Positions 32,093 to 39,971 of a DNA stretch of 64,000 nucleotides are shown here, piece by piece; within the stretch, counting starts at the first letter, position 1, and each line of letters begins with the position of its first letter. Below the pieces are notes generated by a model that saw only the letters and a program-made list of their open reading frames with translations, ran no database searches and was not told the DNA's origin. Both the position numbers and the translations under genes were made by a program. The stretch covers positions 1,550,001 through 1,614,000 of the forward strand of contig OZ241998.1 of the NCBI GenBank assembly GCA_965204655.1, read 5' to 3'. Source of the DNA: CATQHL01 sp965204655. GTDB taxonomy: Bacteria > Actinomycetota > Acidimicrobiia > Acidimicrobiales > CATQHL01.

Positions 32093-34798
32093 GTGAACTT
32101 GCTGAGATTCAGCATCCGAAACATGTTCAGCAAGAAGACCCTATTCCTAGGGACGGTGCTGAGCGTGATGATGGGCGTCGCCTTCACGGTAGGAGTGTTC
32201 ATCGTTACCGACAGCATGCGTTCGGCCTTCGGTTCGCTGGCAGAAGACATCGCCGGGCAAATCGACCTCCGAGTGCGCCAGACGAATCCGTTCGGCAATC
32301 GGCTGACTGCCCCCTTGATCGACCCCGGCGTCGCCGAGGACATTCGCGAGATCGACGGGGTGGGAGCGGTCGACGGCGAAGTCTTCGCTTTCAACGTACC
32401 GATCCTGATAGACGGCGAAACTCCAAGTTCGCTGAGAGGCCCGGCGATCGGCCAAAGCTGGCCTAACGACCCCTCCCTCAACAGGCTCACCTTGATAGAA
32501 GGAGAACGCCCCCGGCCGGGAGAGTTCGAGTTCACGATCGACACGGGGACGGTGGAGAACAACGATCTCCTCATCGGCGACCTCTATCCCATTGCGCTGC
32601 CGACCGGAACCAGGGAGTTCCGTCTAACCGGAACCCACGTCTTCGGAACGGACGAAGAAAACATCTTCGGAGCGCAGATAGTGGCGTTCCCCCTCGACGT
32701 TGCCACCGAGCACCTGAACGGCGGGGCGGGGTGGAACGTGATACTCGTAAACCTAGAGCCCGACGAAGATATAGACCGGGTCAAAGCTTCGATCGAAGCG
32801 AACGTGGCTCAAGGTACAGAAGTCGTTACCGCTGAAGCCGCCGAAGCTGAACAACAGACCAATTTCAGCCAGTTCATCAACATCTTTCAGTACATCCTGC
32901 TGGCCTTCGCAATCATAACCCTGGTGGTCTCGGCCTTCCTGGTGAACAACGTGTTCTCGATCTTGACCGGACAACGCATCCGGGAACTGGGGCTTCTACG
33001 CGCACTTGGCTCCACGGGCACCCAAGTAACCCGCATGGTGCTAGCGGAATCGGCGGGCGTGGGAGTGCTGGCAACCGGCATCGGGTTAGCGGGCGGCATC
33101 GGGGTGGCCGCCTTTCTGCGAGCGATATTCAGCGCCCAGGGGGGCACTCTCCCGATCGATCCGGTGGCACTCAGCGGCCGTACCTATCTAGTCGCCGTCG
33201 CCGTCGGAGTGGGCATCACGATGCTGGCCGCCCTCGCCCCCGCCATTCGCGCCCGACGCGTGTCTCCGATGGCGGCCATCAGCGAAGAGATACGACTGGG
33301 CGAGGCCGCGCCGAAACTCCATCCCATCCTGGGGAGCGTCCTGCTCGCAGCTTCCGCGGGGCTGCTGACGCTGGGGTTGCTGGTGGAAGACTGGCAGGGA
33401 CTGACCCTATTCGCCCTGCTCGCCTGTGTAACAGCGTTCTTGGGAGGGCGGAGGATCGCCCCATGGGTCGGACGTGTCTCCGTTCTGGCCGTGGCGGCGG
33501 TGCTGCTCATCACACCGGCGGTTGCCGAGTGGGGCACTTCCAAACTCTTGGTCTCTCTGTCGATCGGCGCCCTGACGGCTTTCCTAGGAGTCAACCTGAG
33601 CGGCCCGCTCTTCGCCCGGGGAATGGCGCAGGCTCTTGGCAAGCCGTTCGCCGCCGCCGACGGAGTAACAGGGGAATTGTCCCGGCTGAACGCCGCCCGA
33701 AGCCCCCGCCGCACTTCCACCACTGCAGGCGCTCTGATGATCGGACTGGCCCTGGTGGCCACCGTCGGCGTTGTGGGGGCCTCCCTCAGAAGCACTTTCG
33801 TCGACGTGATCGACGAACAAATAAACGCAGACTGGTTCTTGTGCGTAGACGGCTGCAACGACGAAACCGCCACCTTCAGCCCGCAGTTGGCGGAAGACCT
33901 GTCTGCGCTTCCCGAGACCCAGTCGGTAGCTTCCTTCCGTTTCCAGAGCGGGGCTTTTCAAACCGACGACGGCTCGATCCATTCATTAATGGCCACGAAC
34001 GCTTCGGAAATCGACCTGCACCTCGATCTGGATCTTGTTTCTGGGTCCCTCGATGACCTGGCCTCCGACGGCGTTCTCGTCTCCGACGACGTCCTCGCTG
34101 ATATCGGACTTTCAGTCGGCAACGAACTACCGGTGGAGTTCGCCGACGGCAGTCGAGCGACCTGGAGAATCGCGGGCGTTTACGAAGACGAGGCCATCAT
34201 TGGCTCTTGGCTCACTTCCTTGGAGAACTTCAACCAATACTTCGACGTAGAGCGTGACCGCTACGTCTCGGTCCTCACCGCATCGGGAGTAACCGAAGAA
34301 CAAGCGCGAACCTCCATAGAAGCAACAACCGCAGGCTTCGCGCTCGTAGAAGTGCGTACGAAGGCGGAGTTCAGGGACTCGCAGACCAACCAGATCAACC
34401 AAGCCCTGATCATCGTGAACATCTTCCTTGGACTGGCTTTCGTTATCGCCGTCCTGGGAATAGTCGCCACGCTGGCCCTGTCCGTCTTTGAGCGGACTCG
34501 CGAACTCGGATTGCTGCGCGCGGTGGGAATGACCCGATCTCAACTCCGGCGGATGATCTGCTGGGAAGGGGTGATCGTGGCGGTCTTCGGCGGCATACTC
34601 GGCGTGGCGCTGGGGTTAGTCTTCGGGACGCTGACGGCGCGCATAATTCCCGACTCCGTAGTCAACACCCTTGTTATACCGGTGGGGCAACTGATCCTCT
34701 ACTTGGTCCTGGCCGGGGTGGCGGGACTTGCCAGCGGCTTGCTCCCAGCCATCTGGGCGGGCCGCAAGAAAATTCTGGACGCCATCTCCTACGAGTAA
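32093..34798 (+). CDS. FtsX/MacB-type ABC transporter permease, two-module
   Basis: A 901-residue permease with two FtsX modules. An N-terminal helix (about 19-41) leads to an extracytoplasmic domain (about 45-255), then three helices (about 265-385), a short helical bridge (about 405-510), a second large extracytoplasmic domain (about 545-765) and three final helices (about 775-895). Repeated FtsX signatures are LVNNVFSILTGQRIRELGLLRALG and ALSVFERTRELGLLRAVGMTRSQ. GTG at 32093 with GGAAGG 9 nt upstream. It works with the preceding ATPase; the cargo is unknown. Confidence 0.88.
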   Translation: MNLLRFSIRNMFSKKTLFLGTVLSVMMGVAFTVGVFIVTDSMRSAFGSLAEDIAGQIDLRVRQTNPFGNRLTAPLIDPGVAEDIREIDGVGAVDGEVFAFNVPILIDGETPSSLRGPAIGQSWPNDPSLNRLTLIEGERPRPGEFEFTIDTGTVENNDLLIGDLYPIALPTGTREFRLTGTHVFGTDEENIFGAQIVAFPLDVATEHLNGGAGWNVILVNLEPDEDIDRVKASIEANVAQGTEVVTAEAAEAEQQTNFSQFINIFQYILLAFAIITLVVSAFLVNNVFSILTGQRIRELGLLRALGSTGTQVTRMVLAESAGVGVLATGIGLAGGIGVAAFLRAIFSAQGGTLPIDPVALSGRTYLVAVAVGVGITMLAALAPAIRARRVSPMAAISEEIRLGEAAPKLHPILGSVLLAASAGLLTLGLLVEDWQGLTLFALLACVTAFLGGRRIAPWVGRVSVLAVAAVLLITPAVAEWGTSKLLVSLSIGALTAFLGVNLSGPLFARGMAQALGKPFAAADGVTGELSRLNAARSPRRTSTTAGALMIGLALVATVGVVGASLRSTFVDVIDEQINADWFLCVDGCNDETATFSPQLAEDLSALPETQSVASFRFQSGAFQTDDGSIHSLMATNASEIDLHLDLDLVSGSLDDLASDGVLVSDDVLADIGLSVGNELPVEFADGSRATWRIAGVYEDEAIIGSWLTSLENFNQYFDVERDRYVSVLTASGVTEEQARTSIEATTAGFALVEVRTKAEFRDSQTNQINQALIIVNIFLGLAFVIAVLGIVATLALSVFERTRELGLLRAVGMTRSQLRRMICWEGVIVAVFGGILGVALGLVFGTLTARIIPDSVVNTLVIPVGQLILYLVLAGVAGLASGLLPAIWAGRKKILDAISYE

Positions 34799-34846
34799 AA
34801 CAGCCGATTCTCGAGCGGGCTGAAAGAAAACGCTTCGTGAATTGCC

Positions 34847-34852
34847 TACAAT
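34847..34852 (+). promoter_or_regulatory. Predicted -10 box, DtxR-family gene
   Basis: TACAAT separated by 6 nt from ATG 34859, the best consensus match in the window. No SD, so a leaderless mRNA is likely. Confidence 0.55.
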
Positions 34853-34858
34853 CAGAGT

Positions 34859-35563
34859 ATGACGACTTATCAAGCTCCGGAGTATCACCCTGCGTTCGAG
34901 GAATATTGCGAGACCATTTTCGAATTGGACGAGGACGACCTTGAAGTAATTCAGGCTCGCATAGCCGAGCGAATGGGAATCTCCCGTCCAGCCGTCTCTT
35001 CAATGATCCGCCGCATGCAAGAGCAAGGGCTGCTGGAAAAGGAGGGGGCGGTTCGTCTCACCCCCGACGGTCAGGATCTAGCCGAGCAGGTCGTAAGACG
35101 GCACCGACTGGCCGAACGCTTCCTCACCGACGTTCTTGGGCTGCCCTGGGCGGACGCCCATGAAGAAGCCGGAAAGTGGGAACACGTCATCTCCCCGCAG
35201 GTGGAGGAGTCCATGACGAAACTCTTGGGCAACCCCACTACCTGCCCTCATGGAAATCCCATCCCAGGTGCCGGTTATTCGCCGCCGGAAGGAAACATGC
35301 CTCTGAACAGGCTTGCGACAGGCAAGGCATTCACAGTCACTCGCATTCCCGAAGAGCTGGAATTCACTGAAGGTCTTCTCAAGTACCTCGAAAAGGCTTC
35401 TGTGATACCTGGACACATCGGGGTCGTCGTCCCACCTCCCGACGGTGACATCGGCGACGACACCTACATCAGGATCGCCGGCGGTGTGGTGCGCCTGGAT
35501 TCGTTCGCGGCCCAGCGCATAGTGGTAACTCCTCTTTCGGCCGAGAGTCAGAACTTCGAGTAA
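34859..35563 (+). CDS. DtxR-family metal-dependent transcriptional regulator
   Basis: A 234-residue regulator: N-terminal winged helix (IQARIAERMGISRPAVSSMIRRM), metal-binding/dimerisation domain (about 75-140) and a C-terminal FeoA/SH3-like domain (about 160-230). The ancillary metal site is kept (His82, Glu86, His101). In the primary site Glu108 and His109 are kept, but the residue matching DtxR Cys102 is Gly105 (EEAGKWEH). It also carries TTCPHGNPIPG. Metal choice (Fe or Mn) is therefore open. The nearby iron importer genes are plausible targets. Confidence 0.9.
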   Translation: MTTYQAPEYHPAFEEYCETIFELDEDDLEVIQARIAERMGISRPAVSSMIRRMQEQGLLEKEGAVRLTPDGQDLAEQVVRRHRLAERFLTDVLGLPWADAHEEAGKWEHVISPQVEESMTKLLGNPTTCPHGNPIPGAGYSPPEGNMPLNRLATGKAFTVTRIPEELEFTEGLLKYLEKASVIPGHIGVVVPPPDGDIGDDTYIRIAGGVVRLDSFAAQRIVVTPLSAESQNFE

Positions 35564-35649
35564 CCGCGTACCCAGATCAACTCAAGTTGCTCGCATCTCG
35601 GGGTGCGAAATCCGCAGCCTCACGGCTCTTCAGGGTCGAGCGACTGCCA

Positions 35650-37314
35650 TCAATCTGAATACTTGAACGAATAGCGGCGGATTATCAGCAGCCAGGTAAG
35701 CAGACCTGAGGCTGCCACAAGAACCAACGACTCCAGACCGGCCTGCGCCAGCGAAAGCGTCTCGATGGAATCCCAGATCTCGGTGGAAAGCATGGAAAAT
35801 CCCGTAGGGGCGACCAGCAGAGTCAGCGGCAATTCCTTCATGACCGAGAGGAGCACAAGTCCTCCTGCAGCCGCTAGGGCAGGCGCCACTAGCGGCAGTT
35901 CAACCGTGATGAAACGCCGTATGCGCCCAGCGCCCAGCACTCTGGCGGTGTGGCCATAGCGAACCGGGGCGGAGGCAACCGCAACCTGGACAGCCTCGTT
36001 GGCCTGTGAACCGAACAGCAAAACGTAGCCGGCTATCAGAAGGGGGAAAGTTTGATAAATCTGCTCGGCAAACGGCATTCGCAGCGACCAGAACACCAGC
36101 GCCAACGCCACTACCACCCCTGGAAGGGCGAAGTTGACCCCGGCAAACACCCCCGTCGCCTTGGCGAGGGTGCTCTCACGCCGGATCGTCTGCCACGCCA
36201 CCGGAAATACGACCGCCACGCAGACCAGGGCGGCCACGGAACTCAGGATCACCGTTGAGACCGCTGCGGATCCAAGGCTTGAGAGATCCATGGCCACGAC
36301 GCCAACCTTGCGTTGGAGATTGAAAAATCCACGCCCCACCCAGTACCCCAAGGCGGCTAAGGGCGCAGCCAAACTCATGAGCATGAACGCCGTCACCCCG
36401 GCCAGGGCGACAAAACGCAGGCAGCCCAGTTTGTGACGATGGGGTGAACGGCTAGGCGTCCCGCCTCCCGCTAAAATCCTCCCGGCACGCCTCTGCAGCC
36501 GCCGCTCCAAAGCCACGACGATCAGAGCCACGATTCCCAAGACGAGGGCGTGACTGACCGAGAGCGCTCGATCAAACAGGCGGGCAGCAAAAATGGAACG
36601 GGTGAGGGTTTCGTACCTAAGCAACTCCACTGCACCGAAGTCCGAAAGCGTGTAGAGGAAGACGAGCAGTCCGCCAGCCGAAACAGCGTGCCAACTAGAA
36701 GGCAGCACCACCGACGTGAACACCGAAATCGGACGCCGGCCCAGCATACGGGCCGCTTCCTCGCTGGTCGGGTTCAAGCTCAGCAGCCGGGCATAAGTAG
36801 GGAGGTACACGTAGGGATAAGTGAAGAGCGTGAGCGTCAGCCATGCTCCCCAAAATCCCGCCAACTGTGGCAATTCGTCCACCCCCAGGGGAGACAGAAG
36901 CTGCTCCGCCAACCCTCCACGCGATAACAGGGCAATAAGAGCGGTTGCTCCCACGAAGGACGGAATCACCAACGGCAACGGTGCGATGACCGACCAGAAC
37001 CTCTTTGCGGGCAGATCGGTGCGCGCCACCAACCATGCCAAAGCGGTGCCCACCACCATGGCGGAAGCGGTGACTGTGATCGCCAACAACAAGGAGTTTC
37101 TCAGCGGCCTCCAGAGATCACTGCTGCCCAGTTGTGCAATGAAATCGGAACGAAGGTAGACGTTCTCGTAGATCAAATAGCCAAGAGGCCCTAGAAACGC
37201 TAAGCCAACCAACAGCGTCCATAAGTGCGGCAGACGCCCTAGGGCGAGACGTCGAAAGTTGCGTCGATTCCCCGACTGGGGGTTGTTGCCCTTACGAGCG
37301 AGCCCAGAAAGCAC
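35650..37314 (-). CDS. fbpB: Fbp-type iron(III) ABC transporter permease (fused, two-module)
   Basis: A 554-residue permease with about 12 membrane helices and two copies of the inner-membrane-component domain, as in FbpB. EAA-type loops that contact the ATPase are visible in each half (SEEAARMLGRRPISVFTSVVLP and YGHTARVLGAGRIRRFITVELP). It starts at GTG 37314 without a strong SD, 216 nt after the binding-protein gene on the same strand. Last gene of the importer operon and convergent with the DtxR-family gene. Confidence 0.9.
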   Translation of the reverse strand: MLSGLARKGNNPQSGNRRNFRRLALGRLPHLWTLLVGLAFLGPLGYLIYENVYLRSDFIAQLGSSDLWRPLRNSLLLAITVTASAMVVGTALAWLVARTDLPAKRFWSVIAPLPLVIPSFVGATALIALLSRGGLAEQLLSPLGVDELPQLAGFWGAWLTLTLFTYPYVYLPTYARLLSLNPTSEEAARMLGRRPISVFTSVVLPSSWHAVSAGGLLVFLYTLSDFGAVELLRYETLTRSIFAARLFDRALSVSHALVLGIVALIVVALERRLQRRAGRILAGGGTPSRSPHRHKLGCLRFVALAGVTAFMLMSLAAPLAALGYWVGRGFFNLQRKVGVVAMDLSSLGSAAVSTVILSSVAALVCVAVVFPVAWQTIRRESTLAKATGVFAGVNFALPGVVVALALVFWSLRMPFAEQIYQTFPLLIAGYVLLFGSQANEAVQVAVASAPVRYGHTARVLGAGRIRRFITVELPLVAPALAAAGGLVLLSVMKELPLTLLVAPTGFSMLSTEIWDSIETLSLAQAGLESLVLVAASGLLTWLLIIRRYSFKYSD

Positions 37315-37530
37315 GATGGGGGACGCTCGGGCGGACTATCCGCTTTCGGAATTGCCCAGGTCGAGACCGATGAAAGCAGTCCGGAGCCCACTAACTCCGT
37401 GTTGCAGCTCAACCCCGCCCAGATCCTGAATGTGCCCGTCGGCGCTCGACATGGAACGGATCCTCATAATTCCCTATGGCCGGTGACCCACAGGGTTTAG
37501 CCTAATTCCCCCGAAAACCCCCGCCGGGGT
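37315..37530 (-). other. 216-nt spacer between fbpA and fbpB
   Basis: The longest gene-free stretch in the window. No conserved open frame is convincing. A short inverted repeat ACCCC / GGGGT lies near 37518-37532, next to the fbpA stop. It may hold an attenuator or a separate promoter for the permease; nothing firmer can be said. Confidence 0.4.
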
Positions 37531-38688
37531 CTATCTGATTCCGCTCTGTTGGATGAGATCCTGCGTTTTGGCTAAACCACCGCCCAGGCCTTCAAAATCC
37601 AAAGTATGGGCGTCATCCGCTCCGGGGAGCGGCTCCAAGAAAGCAGGAACGGCGAGTTCGAGTTTCACGGGATACTCTCTCGTCTGCGAGAAGTAGTACT
37701 GCTGCGCCTCCTCGGAAAGCATGTATTCCACGAAGGCTTGTGCTACCGGATTAAGGCTTTCGCCTTCCAAGATGCCGACCCCGGTCACGAGGACGGCCGA
37801 GCCCACGTCGTCGTCTAGAAAGTTGTGGTTTGCGCCTGGCGCGTCAGGGCTTTCATCGAGGTATCGCAGCATGTAATAGTGATTAACAAGTCCCATGTCC
37901 ACTTCGCCGCGCACCACGGCGTCGACTATGGCGGCGTTCGTAGCGTAGACCGGTGAGCGGTTGTCCCCCATCCCTCTGAGCCATTCCCCAGTTCGATCGT
38001 CGCCGATCTCCGTGCGCATCACCGTCACGAAGTCCTGAAACGAACTGTTGGCGGGCGCTATCGCAACACGACCGGCGTAACGCTCCTCGGTCAGTTCTAG
38101 AACAGAGGATGGCAATTCCTCAATGCCGACCAACTCCGTGTTGTACACGAGCACTCTGCGCCTTCCGCTCAACCCTGTCCAGTCGCCGTCTTCGCTTTGG
38201 AAAACCGTAGGCACTTGCTCGGTGAGCCGTTCGGGCAGGAGCGCCAGCAAACCTCTTGAACTCAGATATTCGATCGCTCCCGGACTTTGGGAGATGAACA
38301 CGTCTGCGGGAGTGGTCAGACCCTCCACCTCCAGCAGAAGCGCTAAGTCGGTGGAGTTGCCGTAGCGGACTTTCACATCTACACCGGTGGAATCTGCGAA
38401 CGCCCTAACGAGCGGCCCTATCAGGGACTCGTTGCGGCCTGAATAGACGGTGATCGACTGACCGGCGAGTTCAGAGACGTCTGAGTTTGTTTCAACCCCC
38501 TTGGGGGCACCCGGGGCCGTCTCCGAGGCATCGGCGGAAGCCGCTCCTTCCGACACAACGAGGGCGACGGGATCATCCCTCCCGCCGCATGCCTGCACCG
38601 CGAACAGAAGCGTCAGAGTCGCCAAGAGAGCCGCTGCGGCTCGCGAGCCGCGTCCGAGCGCGCCCACCCTAGGAAGCATCTTTCTCAA
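37531..38688 (-). CDS. fbpA: Iron(III) ABC transporter substrate-binding lipoprotein
   Basis: A 385-residue FbpA-type binding protein anchored as a lipoprotein (VQAC, Cys34 from the TTG start). Family blocks: ITVYSGRNESLIGPLVRAF, PADVFISQSPGAIEYL, RVAIAPANSSFQDFV and the Tyr pair in VNHYYMLRYL, which in FbpA homologues binds Fe(III). The Tyr pair supports iron rather than another ligand. Start TTG 38688 (GGGAGG just upstream) or ATG 38679, three codons on. It follows the ATPase gene by 8 nt. Confidence 0.9.
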   Translation of the reverse strand: MRKMLPRVGALGRGSRAAAALLATLTLLFAVQACGGRDDPVALVVSEGAASADASETAPGAPKGVETNSDVSELAGQSITVYSGRNESLIGPLVRAFADSTGVDVKVRYGNSTDLALLLEVEGLTTPADVFISQSPGAIEYLSSRGLLALLPERLTEQVPTVFQSEDGDWTGLSGRRRVLVYNTELVGIEELPSSVLELTEERYAGRVAIAPANSSFQDFVTVMRTEIGDDRTGEWLRGMGDNRSPVYATNAAIVDAVVRGEVDMGLVNHYYMLRYLDESPDAPGANHNFLDDDVGSAVLVTGVGILEGESLNPVAQAFVEYMLSEEAQQYYFSQTREYPVKLELAVPAFLEPLPGADDAHTLDFEGLGGGLAKTQDLIQQSGIR

Positions 38689-38696
38689 CGCCCTCC

Positions 38697-39857
38697 CTAT
38701 TCCGAAACCGCGGCGGCAACCTCGGACGGTTCGTAGGCCACCGTCGTCGGGCCGCTGTAGACGACCTTGACGTCGTCGCCCACTTGGAAATGAGGAACCC
38801 TCGAGGAACGTGCGACTACGTTCACACCGTCTACTTGAATTCGGTATTCGCTGCCGAGAGCGAAGAAACTTCGGGAGGTCACTTGGCCCTTAACTCCCGC
38901 TGCCTCGGAGTGCTCAAGAAGGGTGAAATGGGAAGGTCGCAACAGAACCGAGACCTCGCCGCTTCGGTTTTCAGTAATGGGGATGTTCCCGATCTGAGTC
39001 ACGACACTTGAACGTTCAGCCGTTCCACGAACGAAGTTGGCGTCGCCTAGAAATGACGCCACCCACGGGGAAATCGGGTGAACGAAGACTTCGTCCGGTT
39101 CGTCCTGCTGGAGTATCCGTCCGTCTTGCATAACCGCCACTTCATCCCCTAGAAGGAAGGCTTCATCTGGGTCATGGGTGACGATCACGGCGGTGGCTTC
39201 GATGCTTTCGAGCATGGCTCGGACTTCCCCGCAGAGATCCCGGCGAAGTTGGGAGTCCAGACCCTGGAAAGGCTCGTCCATCAACAGCACGCGCGGGCTA
39301 GGGGCGAGAGCACGCGCAATAGCCACCCTCTGCTGCTGGCCGCCGGAAAGGGTGGCGGGCTCCCGCCTTTCAAAGCCCGCGAGTTCGACGAACTCAAGCA
39401 GTTCGGAGATGCGATCCGAATCTTCCTTACGAGACGATCTCCTCCGGGATAGTCCGTAGCCGACGTTCCGCTCCACGGAAAGATGCGGAAACAAAGTGCG
39501 CTCCTGAAAAAGCATGCCGATGCGCCGCCGCTCAGGCGGGACGTGAACGCCTTCCCCGCTCAGAAGGCGGTCGCCCAACCACACCTCTCCGCCGCTCACG
39601 GGCGCAAGTCCGGCTATCACGCGCAGCAAGGTGGTCTTGCCGCAACCGCTCGGGCCGAGCACCGCCAACCTGCGCCCGCTAGACACAAAAAGGTCGGCTT
39701 TACTCAGCAGTTCAACACCGTTAACCGAACTGCATACGTGCGCAACCCTCAGATCATGGAAACCCTCACGCTCGGCGTCCTTGGCGGAATCCTCGACAGC
39801 AAAAGGCGCGCTTCGAACCTGCTCGAAAGCCTCCCTTGTCTTCAGGACAACACCCAC
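38697..39857 (-). CDS. fbpC: Fbp-type iron(III) ABC transporter ATP-binding protein
   Basis: A 386-residue ATPase: Walker A GPSGCGKTTLLR, signature LSGGQQQRVAIARAL, Walker B VLLMDEPFQGLD, His switch VTHDPDEA, and a C-terminal TOBE-like regulatory domain (about 290-380). It powers the importer with FbpA and FbpB. The start is GTG 39857; the N-terminal 30 residues are not typical, so the start may be later. It is the first gene of the operon, and a near-palindrome lies 19-34 nt upstream. Confidence 0.9.
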   Translation of the reverse strand: MGVVLKTREAFEQVRSAPFAVEDSAKDAEREGFHDLRVAHVCSSVNGVELLSKADLFVSSGRRLAVLGPSGCGKTTLLRVIAGLAPVSGGEVWLGDRLLSGEGVHVPPERRRIGMLFQERTLFPHLSVERNVGYGLSRRRSSRKEDSDRISELLEFVELAGFERREPATLSGGQQQRVAIARALAPSPRVLLMDEPFQGLDSQLRRDLCGEVRAMLESIEATAVIVTHDPDEAFLLGDEVAVMQDGRILQQDEPDEVFVHPISPWVASFLGDANFVRGTAERSSVVTQIGNIPITENRSGEVSVLLRPSHFTLLEHSEAAGVKGQVTSRSFFALGSEYRIQVDGVNVVARSSRVPHFQVGDDVKVVYSGPTTVAYEPSEVAAAVSE

Positions 39858-39875
39858 GACTTAATTTCTATCACA

Positions 39876-39891
39876 GTTAAGCATGCTTTAC
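39876..39891. promoter_or_regulatory. 16-bp near-palindrome upstream of fbpC (candidate metal-regulator operator)
   Basis: GTTAAGCATGCTTTAC has 14 of 16 positions symmetric about GCATGC. It lies just before the iron importer operon, where a DtxR/IdeR-type site would be expected. It does not match the IdeR 19-mer closely, so the regulator is inferred only from position. Confidence 0.45.
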
Positions 39892-39971
39892 AACCTATTT
39901 CCGAAGGTTTTTGGGAATCCCTTAAGCAAATTCAGCGGGGGGATGCGTTTGCCGGCGCGCCCGAACTCGGC

